In this document: positions 10,471 to 21,966 of the stretch, piece after piece
Position numbering within the stretch: position 1 is the stretch's first letter
Layout: the number at the start of each line of letters is the position of its first letter
From: Glandiceps talaboti
Lineage: Eukaryota; Hemichordata; Enteropneusta; Spengelidae
Assembly (NCBI RefSeq): GCF_964340395.1
Contig: NC_135568.1
Coordinates: forward strand, 10,562,276-10,626,275
Length of the DNA: 64,000 bases
Reading direction: 5' to 3'
Made by a program: the position numbers and the translations under genes
Notes under the pieces: model-generated
The model's input: the letters and a program-made list of their open reading frames with translations, nothing else
Told to the model about the DNA's origin: nothing
The model's database searches: none

Positions 10471-10634
10471 ACCGCTCTACATACATATGCATTGAGCAAT
10501 GTTTGCTCCAGTATAGACATATTACATATACTGAGTTTATATATATGTATATATATAACTTATTATCTGTAAAATGTCTCATGCTGGAGTAAACAGTGCT
10601 CAATAGATAGATATGTATGCAGAGCGGTGTATAT
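10471..10634. repeat. Inverted repeat inside module C (arms of about 55 bp)
   Basis: The left arm at about 10471-10530 (ACCGCTCTACATACATATG onward to AGACAT) and the right arm at about 10574-10634 are reverse complements with few mismatches. They surround a TA-rich loop. The right arm is an inverted copy of the module end without its own hammerhead. Confidence 0.85.
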
Positions 10635-10711
10635 ATATATCCATCCTCCAACATTGTTATATATGTGTATATCAATGAAACTTTGAACCTAATAAAATGG
10701 GTTTGTATACT

Positions 10712-10855
10712 AGTATGTTATTTGCCAAATACTGTTCCATATCTTGCTGTGAGAGGTAATTTTCCGGTAATAACGAAGAGCCGGAGGCGAGCCGTTATAC
10801 CTAAAAAATTACCTCGAGCAGCAAGATGTGGAACAGTATTTGGCAAATAACATAC
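10712..10855. mobile_element. Fold-back (MITE-like) palindrome
   Basis: Arms of about 55 bp (AGTATGTTATTTGCCAAATA at the left and its complement at the right) meet at a smaller GC-rich inner palindrome around 10783. No coding capacity. Confidence 0.85.
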
Positions 10856-11607
10856 TTATACGTCACCTGCGACTACGAATTCATTTTTGAATGTTTAAAA
10901 ATGCTGTTTCATTTAAAAATAAAATCACTTCCGCTTTATACTGTTGACCGTAGTATCACGCACCTCTCCGAAAATGCTATGTCAGTGGTTGTTTACACGT
11001 CAGCCTTAACTTTACCATCCAATCAAAGTGCGCGTTCGCTCAGTAGTATGACGTAATGACAAAATTGGCATTGGAAATGCTGCTTATAGCTGGATTTCTA
11101 GTTGTCTGCTAGGTTTGTTTACAAGGGGACGTGCAGTGACCACGTGATACAACAAGCAAAATACGGCTGTTGGTGAAAAATACGCCTGCATATCTGCAGG
11201 GCTCTCGACCTATCAGAATGCGAGATTAGTGACAGGTGACGAATAAACATTCTTATTGCTGGTTTTGACTTCCAAATATGGCTGATTTTTACTTTGTCAG
11301 TAATACATTTTATTCGGCAAACAGTCTGAAAATTGTATCTCTGTTACGATTCCCATAGCAAAATAACTTAGGTAGGGTTTTGTGTATTTTCTTTGATTCC
11401 TGAAAAATTTGTTTGACCCAAAAGACTAGTATAGTGACTGTTACAGTGAAAGGCCTGAATTCAAAAGCCTGTGTAGGAAAAAACCTATCATGAATCATCA
11501 ATGATGTAAAGTTCTGCTCAGAAATAAAATTGTTTGCGTGTCCTTTCTGACTAAGTATTGATAATATAGAATTCTGCGGATTCACGTGTGTGGGGGTGGG
11601 GTGGGGG
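10856..11607. other. Unannotated unique stretch
   Basis: No convincing gene. Short frames lack motifs. Ends in a G-rich run just before a microsatellite. Confidence 0.45.
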
Positions 11608-11623
11608 TATGTATGTATGTATG

Positions 11624-11655
<32 letters not shown>

Positions 11656-11931
11656 AGATGGATATGTTGGAAACGATTCGACATTTAACTTCCAGAAAGA
11701 TAGTAAGAAAAATAGGATGCTGTCCAAGATTATTGAATTCAGCGTTCCGATGGACAAACAGCAGGTAACCTGCATATATATATTTTCTAAGTGGCTTGTA
11801 CTTCAAATTACCATAACATACGTACTTGGTGTGTTTTACTAATAATTACCATTGTTTTGTTTTGTTTTCAAGACAACACAACACAACACAACACAACACA
11901 ACACAACACAACACAACACAACACAACACAA
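11608..11931. repeat. (GTAT)n at 11608-11653 and pentanucleotide (ACAAC)n at 11873-11931
   Basis: Two separate microsatellites with about 220 bp of unique DNA between them. A short TTTTG run precedes the second. Confidence 0.95.
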
Positions 11932-12324
11932 CTGAACCTGAGAGCACTGTATAGTTGTATGAGACTGAATTGAGTACAGAATGTGTATTAGTTTTTCCTT
12001 ATGGGTTAATAGCAACATGTTACGAAATGTGATTGTCAATGAGATAAAGTCGGTATGAAATGGCATTTTTGCCGCTGGGCAATAGGCAACATGCATTTTG
12101 AAAAAATTCCATATTTGAATTCGTAGCCACATGTCAAGGATTATGTTGTCAGCCAGATGGTTACGAATAAATACAGGAATTGTCTGTATTTGATTAATGT
12201 ACACGTAAACAATATTCTGATGTGTATTGGTATCAGACGATCAACGAACAGTCGAGATGATATACAGAACTTGCTGCAGAAGAAATTTAAAAAGTGGGTA
12301 TTGTAATTTACCATGATAATACCA

Positions 12325-13275
12325 AACCAAAGTGACTATAGTCTTTCAAATATATAGGTGGTATGATGTCCTTACACCAGTCTTTGATCAGAATAATGGC
12401 CGTGGTACTACCAAACCAGAGTGACTATAGTATTTCAACTAGGTGGTATGATGTCCTTACACCAGTCTTTGATCAGAATAATGGCCGTGGTACTACCAAA
12501 CCAGAGTGACTATAGTGTTTCAACTAGGTGGTATGATGTCACTACATCAATCTGTGATCAGAATACTGGCCGTGATACCACCAAACCAGAGTGACTATAG
12601 TGTTTCAACTAGGTGGTATGATGTCACTACATCAATCTGTGATCAGAATAATGGCCATGGTACTACCAAACCAAAGTGACTATAGTCTTTCAACTATATA
12701 TAGATGGTATGATGTCCTTACACCAGTCTTTGATCAGAATAATGGCCGTGGTACTACCAAACCAGAGTGACTATAGTGTTTCAACTATATATAGGTGGTA
12801 TGATGTCCTTACACCAGTCTTTGATCAGAATAATGGCCGCGGTACTACCAAACCAGAGTGACTATAGTGTTTCAACTAGGTGGTATGATGTCACTACATC
12901 AATCTGTGATCAGAATACTGGCCGTGATACTACCAAACCAGAGTGACTATAGTGTTTTAACTAGGTGGTACGATGTCACTATATCAATCTATGATCAGAA
13001 TAATGGCCGTGGTACTACCAAACCAGAGTGACTATAGAGTTTCAACTAGGTGGTATTATGTCACTACATCAATCCGTGTTCAGAATAATGGTCGTGGTAC
13101 TACCAAACCAGAGTGACTATAGAGTTTCAACCATGCGGGATGATGTTTTTCACATCTCGCACAACATTGTGCAGCCTAATTAAAACTCTATAGTCACTCT
13201 GGTTTGGTAGTAAAAAGGATTATGCTGCCTAATTGAAACTCTATAGTCACTCTGGTTTGATAGTAATACGCACAT
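12325..13275. repeat. 85-bp minisatellite with inverted end units
   Basis: About ten direct units, anchored on GTGACTATAG, start at or near 12331, 12421, 12506, 12591, 12676, 12767, 12858, 12943, 13028 and 13113. The spacing is 85 bp, or 91 bp where an extra ATATA is present. At least two unit classes differ in blocks (TTACACCAGTCTTTGATC versus CTACATCAATCTGTGATC) and alternate along the array. Near 13188 and 13241 the same core occurs in inverted orientation, after a small hairpin at about 13134-13163. This resembles the body and inverted terminus of a non-autonomous DNA element with internal tandem repeats. Confidence 0.9.
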
Positions 13276-13552
13276 GCAGCTTCATAATTGTAAGTTGGTA
13301 TATAAAAATAAGAATGAAGTCAGAATTAACAACCCATATTTTTTTTCTACTCATTTTACGATTGTATACATTTTTTTTTACTAATTAGAATCCCCTATAT
13401 CCTTACCAAATCACAATCCCACCAAACAAACGTGTGTTGCCAATTAACTAGACGGGCTTTCATCATTACCAAATTTCTTGCTTTTGTTTTTCAAAACATA
13501 TTTGTTATCGACAAAACGTTGCTCGGTGTCTCCGCAAGCAGACTATTACATG

Positions 13553-14028
13553 TACAACGGAAATCACAAACCCTGAAACAAAACGTCGCCTGGTTTGATA
13601 AAAATCTCACTAACATTGCCACAGTTTTTGTCTGGCCAGACAAAATATCTCTTTGATGTTGTAAATGTTCTCGTCTGGCTCGACAAAAATCTAATTGATA
13701 TTTCCACATGTTATCGTCTGGCAAAACAAGAACTGAACAACAATTGATACATTGTAGTCAATTGACAGTCTCAAAAGTATCAAAGAACGCGCCAGACCTT
13801 AGGTTTACCAGGCAAGAACATATGAATTTGGCGTTGATCTCCTAAGATAATGGTAGCTAACGCAAAGGAAGTGTAACAATATCGGTAAAAATGTTTGTCA
13901 CGCCAGACAATTGACGACGAGCTGTTGGTAAGATTTTTGTCTAGCCAGCCGGTAGAATGTAGCTTTGTTAATGAGATTTCTGTTGAGCCAGATGACGTTT
14001 TGTTTCAGGGTTTATGATTTCCGTTGTG
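13553..14028. mobile_element. Modular fold-back element built of 43-bp units (cluster 1)
   Basis: Terminal arms are inverted: ACGGAAATCACAAACCCTG with AAACAAAACGTC at the left, and their complement ending at 14028. Inside, units of about 43 bp carry TCGTCTGGCTCGACAAAAAT and then an AATTGATATTTCCACA-like spacer. They point inward from both sides towards about 13790. Related clusters lie at 20350, 53530 and 55560. Confidence 0.75.
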
Positions 14029-15204
14029 ATACCTAATTCATAGCCGTAAGAGAAATTAAATATTAAAATGCAATTTCAGTTTGGTAGCAATTTGGCAATG
14101 GATAGGCTGAGTGATGAAACATTCTTAATTATGCATGACAATAATCTGCATACATCATATTCCAAAGCTAGAGGTACCTCTCCTGTCAGAAAAGATAAAT
14201 ATGATTTCGTTTCGACAGTATAGTATCGAAATCACTGTCTTGATGTCACGTGTTTTAACAGTTTTCCAGGCGGGGCGCATGTTGCGATGTTTTCTTATTG
14301 GACAGGGAAAGGCAGACATCCCCATCAGTTGTGATTTATGAGGGTGGTGGATACCATGTGCCTGTGCTTGTATTGAGTGAACACTTCTAGACAGACCTAC
14401 GAGCTACACAGTTCACGGACCTTGTACATCAATTTTTTATTTTCTATTTACCAACTTTTTCTGATTTTGCACTAGGTTTAATAGTGTGCACGTTTTCCAT
14501 GCATGTTCTGGCGTTTTCTGGCAGTGACACATTTCCTGTGTGTGTTTAGTTACAAGTAATGTAACATACCATTATGTATCACATTGGGGTCGTTCCCATC
14601 GCCATAGTCTATATATATATATATCTTTCGTATTGTTAATTTGTTTTAATTTGCGTTTTCATGGTACTGTGGTGAGGTCCAACACCACACCTCGAACCCG
14701 ATCATGCATAAGCAAATGGACTACAGGTTTCAGAGATTTTTTCCAAATTTGTATGTTAAGGTTTTAACCTCTGTTTTTCCTGGCTGGCATGATAGGGTGT
14801 TGACGGGTTTGCTCTGTACCATGCACAGTAAAAAGACATACTGTTATTTCAACTTTCGTTAAGTTTGCGTACGTATAGCACTAGTGTGCTTTTATGATAC
14901 TTGTATGAGTTCATTTCTCACATCTTGAATAAATGGTCCAGCCGCTCATCTAGGGTCTGGCTCTCATCATCTCATATTCTGTTTCTGAATATATTGCCTG
15001 TGTGTATGTGTCTGGTACATAAGAAGGGTGGTAGTTTGTTTGTAGTGGAATTCAAGACATACTATAGTCTATAATCAGTGAGGGTTGTATTACAATATTT
15101 TCGTATTTTTAATTTTGAAAATTTACTTTGAAAATTTCAATTTTTACAAAAAGGGACAGAATCGTTTCTCTATAAAGGAATCTTGTGATATAAGTCGTAA
15201 GGTA
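14029..15204. other. Unannotated unique stretch
   Basis: Small unrelated open frames only, with no repeat or motif that I can support. Confidence 0.45.
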
Positions 15205-15498
15205 ATGTATGTATGTATGTATGTATGTATGTATGTATGTATGTGTGTATGTATGTATGTATGTATGTATGTATGTAGGTAGGTAGGTAGGTATGTATGT
15301 ATGTATGTATGTATGTATGTATGTAGGTATGTGTGTGTATGTATGTATGTATGTATGTATGTATGTATGTATGTATGGATGGATGGATGGATGGATGGAT
15401 GTATGTATGTATGGATGGATGGATGGATGGATGGATGGATGGATGGATGGATGCATACATGCATGCATGCATGGCATGTATGTATGTATGTATGTATG

Positions 15499-15529
<31 letters not shown>

Positions 15530-15530
15530 T
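15205..15530. repeat. Compound (GTAT)n/(GGAT)n/(GCAT)n microsatellite
   Basis: About 325 bp of interrupted GTAT with blocks of GTAG, GGAT and GCAT. Long open frames in both strands (YIHT and YVCM repeats) are artefacts. Confidence 0.97.
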
Positions 15531-15744
15531 AAATGCCATCTGGGTCAATGTGTATTGCCCGGATGGCACTTGCTTTGTACTCCGGCTATTTAGTTTATTG
15601 GTGTAATATTCTTCCCAGGAGGAAATTCATATACTCAACGTCTGTTTGGACTTTCTTATCCGACATGTGTCAACAAACTCGAGTTCAAACGTATATGTTT
15701 TCATTTATGATAAGAAGACCGACGCCTGGATACACGCCTATGTG

Positions 15745-16585
15745 TCAACATTCAATGTGACACAGGCGTAAATATCGTAACCTTGTGATGAAGATAGCAA
15801 TTACATCACAATGGACAGTGTATTTCGTACAATCATCGATTTCGCGTGTTCTACTTTGTAAAGAGCTGCTACTTGGATCAATCTCTGCATCATCAGGAAA
15901 GAAAGGTTCACAGTTTAGGTCGAAAGTGTCGTCCTTGGTAGCAAACAGCAATTCTCCACTACCCGTGTGCCTATTTGAGTCCGTTAACAAACGGTGTCCA
16001 GTCCGTCTTCATTCCTCTCCTCGGCGCCAACTATTCTGAACTTTGCATGTGTATGTTCGGTACATACGCCTTCACCTTCTGATCTATGTCCTCAGCTGCC
16101 ATAACAGTAAACTGTAGCTTTCTCCCTACCTGTGTATCACTTACAAGTGGTAGTGCATGTTTTTATTCAGTTTCTAAATACACGCTGAGGTAATGTTTAT
16201 ATTTCGAAAATAGTGTTATCTGTTCTGTCACAGTGAGGGGTCATGTTTTGTTATGTGTCTAATCTAATCACTCTTCCCTGGATGACATTAGTATTGGATC
16301 TCATACACAGAAAATACACTCCCGCCACCGACATTAGATAAATGTGTTACTCCGCTGATACACCGGATTTCACGCTTTTCCCATGTCATTGTTGGAGTTG
16401 TTCTCACCAACATAACATTTGTTTGGTTGAACCGTAGCTTGATGTCAACCCTGTGATTCATCTCATGCATAACTGACATGTCTTTATTGAATTTCAGAAC
16501 CCAATATCAGGTCTTCAGTCTTACGCTTGCGTTTATCAGATGACAAATCGGATAATGCATAGTGCAAGAAACTTCTTTCATACAT
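15745..16585 (-). pseudogene. Frameshifted coding relic, family not identified
   Basis: Read on the minus strand, several protein-like stretches follow each other in changing frames. 16585-16484 begins MYERSFLHYALSDL with a basic KRKRK. 16520-16288 carries FNQTNVMLVRTTPTMTWEKR and ends SVYEIQY-stop. About 16165-16031 carries LVSDTQVGRKLQFTV and AYVPNIHMQSSE-stop. 16036-15982 reads FRIVGAEERNEDGLDTVC. 15990-15745 carries LLTDSNRHTGSGELLF and FFPDDAEIDPSSS. Composition is balanced and acidic to mixed, unlike the AT-rich noise around it. The order and Cys spacing faintly recall the C-terminal half of a ZP module, but I do not assert it. Introns are unlikely to explain all shifts over such short distances, though one or two could be introns. 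Confidence 0.5.
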
Positions 16586-16594
16586 AGTAACACA

Positions 16595-16727
16595 GTAGCT
16601 AGCGTGTTCACCTCGCTGGTGTGTTACATCGCTACGTACCTCCTAACCCAAGTTGGAATCTTAGGATGGGAGGTACGACAGCTAATAATGTAACACAACA
16701 GCACAGTGAAGGCTACGCGGGTGCTAC
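16595..16727. repeat. Nested small palindrome
   Basis: Outer arms at 16595-16629 and 16688-16727 share GTGTTACAT and its complement. An inner hairpin GTACCTCCTAACCC with its complement lies at 16636-16675. It abuts the coding relic and may be a fold-back insertion. Confidence 0.65.
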
Positions 16728-16798
16728 ATATCTCAAGAACAGCGCCACTTAGTATACAGGATATACATTTATTTTGAAATGATAAGAACTGTGTGGCT

Positions 16799-16945
16799 AC
16801 ATTCTCGTAAGCAAGAACATATATTTATCAACTGAGGAAATCCATCGTCATACATCACCGCCCTCTACGGCGTGTGTTATCGGCCAACGCCGAAATTATT
16901 TTTCGTTGTATCAGCGGGGAAAAAATGCTCTGGCTTACGAGAATG
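16799..16945. repeat. 147-bp segment with 13-bp inverted ends
   Basis: CATTCTCGTAAGC at the left and its exact complement at the right. Possible very short MITE; no target duplication was assigned. Confidence 0.5.
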
Positions 16946-17815
16946 AGGAAATGAAAATAGCATCTTTTATGATAGCGCCGTAAAAAGACATGTGGTTTTA
17001 CGACCATGGCTTAATTTAATATACTATGAGTTGTGATACATTATGATGTCATGTAGACTCACTAGATGGACATAAATGGTTTATTATGACATTCTCTGCC
17101 AATAGAGTGCGCTGTTTATCACAAAATAGATGGTGTACATGTATACTTATCATGCATAAAACCGTGAATTGTACATACATGTTGCCACGATGCGATAGAT
17201 AATAATAATAGCCGACCCCCTACATGACCAGTCTATATGTCAAACTCTGACGTAGTTACTGCTGCTAGAACAAAGGATTCATCGGTTAAACATTTTTTGC
17301 ACTAATATTTACATAATTTTGAGATAATTCAACTTTTTGAACGGTGCCCCATTCTCTTTCATGTACATCGTTGTATGTGGAGTCCTTTTTATAGTAGAGT
17401 ACTTCTCCTTTAACGAAAATAGAGTAACAGATGGCAAAACTCACCATATACAGAGGGTAGGTGACACTTAAACCCAATACCCATTCTCACGGGGGAGGGG
17501 TTGATACACAGATATAAAGTTCGCCCAGGCAGGATACAAAACAGGAACAAATGATTGACGTTTTTTCAGCCATTGGAGGCGCTATACAGTGTCGTCGTCA
17601 AAACGATTATTTGCCCTCACAAATGGTATGCCATTTCGGAGCCACAGGTGATTTTAACTTTCACTCTCTCCAGCTTGTATGGCATACATATTACTTTATC
17701 TTTATAGATCCATGTTTAGGGCGATTTGTGACAGAAAGAAAAAAATTTACCCATGTTTTGAGATATAACGAAACTAGAGTAATAAATGGCAAATGCTGTA
17801 TGCCCCCCCCCCCCC
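16946..17815. other. Unannotated stretch with a 33-bp direct repeat
   Basis: TAACGAAAATAGAGTAACAG with ATGGCAAA at about 17409-17442 recurs, slightly changed, at 17766-17797, followed by a poly(C) run at about 17803-17816. Neither open frame here shows a known motif. Confidence 0.45.
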
Positions 17816-17935
17816 GGGAGTTAAGGAAGTATAAATAGCCGTTGTGTCGCTATAGATCCTTGCTAGGGGTAATCATTGTAAAGTGCTTTGCGCAAAAAGT
17901 GGGAAAGAGCTATATAAAAACTAACATTATTTTTC
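17816..17935 (+). mobile_element. SINE tail fragment (5' truncated)
   Basis: Aligns along its length with 477-582 of the SINE at the window start: GAGTTAAGGAAG, GCCGTTGTGTCG, CTAGGGGTAAT-ATTGTAAAG, GGGAAA-AGCTATATAA and the closing AACATTATT. The 5' end falls at a poly(C) run. Confidence 0.8.
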
Positions 17936-19044
17936 CGTTCACCTATGGGAATACCTTTCCCTATACACGCCACCTCACCAAACGGAATCGTAAGCTAGTC
18001 TCGGTTACCTGGACTCTCTGACTTCCACCGCCGCCCAAGAAGCTCAGCCTTGAAGCGATGAGACATGGTAACCGAAGCTAAAAACTAATAGAGAACAAGT
18101 TCCACGTTGATTATAGTTGAGAGTCATTATCTAAGATGCAATAGTCACTTCAATTTCGTCTGTTCACTTACTTGATGGATAAACTAATCGTAAGAAAAGC
18201 TTCACAACAGAATTAGCTAACCCATTTTTCTTCTTAAAACTTGTCAGCATTCCAACATCATGAAGTCTACTTGCACGATTTTAGTTCATAATATGCCACG
18301 TTACTAGCCCCCATCCTGACAGTTAATAGTATAAAGAGCGCATTTCAGAAACCCCTAGTCTCATTTATATGACCATTTTATCCCTTTCATGAGGTTCTGT
18401 CGACTGCTTGACATCTCCAGAGACAGTTAAATACTGTGGAATTGCAAGGTTTGGTACGAGACGAGGCATACTAATGTAGTTAAGCAGAAACTCGTCTGTG
18501 TAGGCTGCGGTATATTGTATACATTGATACTCTGTCATCTATATTCTTATACCCCAGATTGTTCATAAAACCATTACAAGAATATTTCAAGTAGAGTTAC
18601 CCAAGGTGTAGCATAATACCAATTCTATGAACGTCAATTTAATGCAAAAGTAACTATAATCAATGCTCTGTTGCGATAGAATGTGATTAAAGCTGCAACT
18701 GGAATAGTTTTAGAAATTGTTCTGTTAAATACAACGACTCGTTGTATCATACACCCTGAACAGTATATGTGTGTACATGTATTTGTGTAGCTGTACGCAT
18801 AATACATCTAATCAAATATGAGGGTCCGCACCTTAAAATCGGTGCCCACTATATGACCACAATTTAAACGTGTTAATGTACTACTTATGGATAAAATGGG
18901 TCTCTAATTAACATGTACGGTATGCAGGTTTTTTTTTAAAATAATGTTCATCCACTTTGTTGTTGAAAGAACAATACTCAAGTTACAGCTAGTGCAGCTT
19001 CAATGTTAAACGCAGTTTTGTGCAATTCATGCATACAATTATTC
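17936..19044. other. Unannotated unique stretch
   Basis: Contains a weak inverted pair (CTCGGTTACC near 18000 and GGTAACCGAAG near 18070). No gene supported. Confidence 0.45.
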
Positions 19045-19224
19045 TCGCACGCACGCACGCACGCACACTCACGCGTGCATACACATACATACATACATAC
19101 ATACATACATACATACATACATACATACATACATACATACATACATACATACATGCATGCATGCATACATACATACACACATACATACATACATACATAC
19201 ATACATACATACATACATACATAC
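19045..19224. repeat. (GCAC)n and (CATA)n microsatellite
   Basis: A short GCAC run is followed by about 140 bp of CATA with interruptions. Confidence 0.97.
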
Positions 19225-20349
19225 GAGTCAAGATATACGTAGCGTGAGAATAATCTAAAAGCTGATAACAAGGAATAATACAGTGACAATTGTTATCTTC
19301 ACCAGACAAATACCACATATATCACTTTTAAATTATTTTGCAACTAAAAGATGAAATGAATGCTGCCCTAAGACAGCGACAAAATATCGAGTCTCTTTAT
19401 CAATTGTGTGATCTTTGTAAACGAAGCATTCAATGTGACCTTGTTTTTTTGTCAATTTTATGTCGACATTTATCAACATAAGAAACCCCTATTTGAAGAA
19501 AAAACAATCAGATTTATCTAGACTTGGGAAACTACGTCATAGCACACTTGTTGCCATGGTTATGGGTCTCTCAGGACTGGATATAATAAAGTGCGGATTA
19601 TTACTATGACAACTGGGAGCAGATAGCAATTGGACGTTGTGTGATTTTGTTTGGAAAGTGTTTCGTCTTTTGTCCTCTGGGAATGTATAATGGCCCCTTT
19701 ATCCAGTTAAGTGTTCAAATCCCTTCTTCTTTAATGCAATACATTCAACGCAATGTTGTCATTACGCCTTGAAGACAATCTAACCTTGACATCTTAAGAC
19801 GCATATCGTAAGACGTACATTGTATATCTTAAGACGTATATGTACATTTCCTTCTTGCCATCGCCCTACTTGGTACGTCTGAAAAAATTTTGCTAACCAT
19901 TACTCGTAGATTCTTTTATTAGTACATCTGTTTATATTTTTATTTTTTGTTCTGTATCTCGATGGTTTTTTTCGTACACTTTTTTTGTTATTTTGCTGAT
20001 AGAAATTCAACATTTCAAAAACCTTGGATAAAAACTTTATTTATTGTTTTGCAGTATTTTCACCTGTAAAGTGTACGTTTTGAAAGAGATAATCACAACT
20101 TGAAGATTATGATGTAAAGTTAATCACATTTGCTAAGAAAATAACAATCCAAAATAGATCAGGTGTTTTGCATACTCATTAATGTTTCACCTATGATATT
20201 TACAGAACACAATTTTCACAAATTTCAACTTTTTTGTCTCTCTCAAAAGTTAAAAATTGTGGTTATAATACATATTTAGTAAAATATCTGTAACTTTGTC
20301 CTTGGGCTTTACAGATATACAATGGCAGACAGTTAACTCCTTTTATAAA
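19225..20349. other. Unannotated unique stretch
   Basis: No coding sequence or repeat supported. Confidence 0.45.
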
Positions 20350-20505
20350 AATCGCTATCCGGATCTTCAAAATCTTAACGACATTGCTACATTTCATCAT
20401 TTGGCTCGGGAAAAATGTAGCAATGATAAAAAGTGTTTTGTCGAGCCTGACGATAAAATGTAATTGCAGTGTTGGTAAGATTGTGTCGAGCCAGACGACA
20501 TTCAC
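20350..20505. mobile_element. Modular fold-back element (cluster 2, small)
   Basis: Contains inward-pointing copies of the 43-bp unit. The left side has ATCTTAACGACATTGCTACA and a TTTGGCTCGGGAAAAATG box. The right side has GTCGAGCC and GTGTTGGTAAGAT with GTCGAGCCAGACGAC. The AAATGTAGCAATG centre matches its complement in the left arm. Confidence 0.65.
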
Positions 20506-20639
20506 GTTAACGTCATATGTACACTACATGGTTATTTAGCAGGCGTACATCTTACAAACGAAACAATCGAAAAAAAAAATTTTAACGCATGCGCAGTTGA
20601 CGGGAAGGAATTTAATATGAATACAAACATACATGTCAT

Positions 20640-20905
20640 TATACCATATGCATGAGCCAAGTTGAGTGACAACGCATATCTACGTCACTGGTTCTGCTGT
20701 GTTCAAATATGAGTTTAAACTTTAAGAATTGCCATTGCTTTCCCCTATTTCTCTTTGGCATTACTGACGCTGTTATATGTTATTCTCCAATATTTTTCTT
20801 CATTCATTACAACCGGAAATTACTCGTGACCAAAGGGTTGTCACTACTCGTCTCGCGACTCATTTTCCTTGGTTGAAGGAAGACACATATTGGGGAGTAA
20901 CATCC
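20640..20905 (+). mobile_element. CTCGTGACC-type fold-back element, copy 1 (hairpin damaged)
   Basis: Shares with 26570-26880 the string GTCACTGGTTCTGCTGT, an AATATGAGT piece, a CCATT-CTTTCCC piece, TTATTCTCCA-TATTTTTCTT and ACTCGTGACC. The right arm of its central hairpin is lost after GTCTCGCGACTC. Confidence 0.7.
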
Positions 20906-21780
20906 AAAAGTAGAATCTTGAAACAAGATGGAGACATGGCCTTATAGTATCGATGGTAAACTTAGTTTCTATAATCCCAGTAAACATATATTCATCATAC
21001 ATGTCGCTGTCTCGAAAAGTGTGATTTATGACAACTATTGTCGTTACCATAAGTGTCGGTAAATATTGCAAGTAGTAGTTGTCTAGAACCCTTACAACAT
21101 CATTAATCTAACTAGAGATAACAATCAGATATATATTGGAAATGTGTGGTTCATCAATTTAATTTAAATAAAGAGACTCGTTCCTTGTAATAACTGTATT
21201 TCACAAGTTATCTTAATGTATTTATATTTCACTCCAAACAGCTTCGGTTATGGAATATTTTGGTACAATTTTATCCATGTATATATAATTTACAAAATGC
21301 ATGAATAATTACACTTACCAAGAACGCATTTTAAGATTTCCACAACAGCTTGAAAACTCTAATGATAATAATTGCTTCAGTACTCAATGATCTTTCTCAT
21401 CATAACACCTTAAAATGTTCGATTGATCTGTCGGTCGGTCGGTCGCTTAAAGATAAAAATAAAAAGCTTTTAAAAAAATAATGACATGTGTTCAAGTTGA
21501 GAATACTTTCAATTCATAATTTTACTTTAACATTATGATTGTCTTAGAAATGACAATTTAAGTCAGAAGGAAACTTTATCAAATTTCTCGAATTTCAGCA
21601 ATAAACGAAAATTTTCGCTCAGATATGCGCTTGCTGGGTTGCCATCTAACAATCAGTGAGATTCTGATTTTTTTCTATTTCTAACCGAGGGGGCATCGAT
21701 TTTTTTAAAATCCGTCAGAACGAAGACATGTAGAGTCTGTTGGATCATTACAAACATGGAATTAAGTAATAGCAACTGAA
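20906..21780. other. Unannotated AT-rich stretch
   Basis: A short CGGT run sits near 21435. No gene supported. Confidence 0.45.
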
Positions 21781-21966
21781 GAAGTTCTTAGTTTGGTTAA
21801 TATGGAAATACAAGGGGAAGGATACCGGAGAAGACCAAGAACAGTGTGGACAGAACTAGCAGAATATGAAGACCTGGTGAGAATAGCACAGAATAGACAG
21901 AAGTAGAGGATCATGACAGCCAACCATCCTGATCACGATGCACTATGCAAACACCTAGCAATATAA
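21781..21966 (+). pseudogene. Short LINE ORF2 C-terminal fragment with a stop
   Basis: One frame reads GYRRRPRTVWTELAEY, then LVRIAQNRQK, a TAG stop, then RIMTANHPDH. Retrotransposon ORF2 ends commonly read RRPGR...W...LV..AQDR..WR.MTAN, so the TAG sits where a Trp (TGG) is expected. An inactive fragment of under 200 bp, and not the same family segment as the minus-strand relic at 1690-2690. Confidence 0.65.

Noticed and set aside
12676-12861. Small frame with repeated IRIMAVVLPNQSDYSVSTIYRWYD
   Set aside because: It is a translation of the 85-bp minisatellite, and the unit length (not a multiple of three) breaks the frame in most units.
15109-15606. Long open frames reading YIHT, YVCM and WMDG repeats
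   Set aside because: They are translations of the (GTAT)n/(GGAT)n microsatellite in every frame of both strands; the same holds at 632-946, 11582-11775, 18978-19318, 48037-48537, 51929-52300, 55059-55372 and 56188-56627.
17551-17838. 95-codon frame beginning MIDVFSAIGG as a gene
   Set aside because: No recognisable domain; its end runs into a poly(C) tract and the SINE tail, and part of it is the 33-bp direct repeat.
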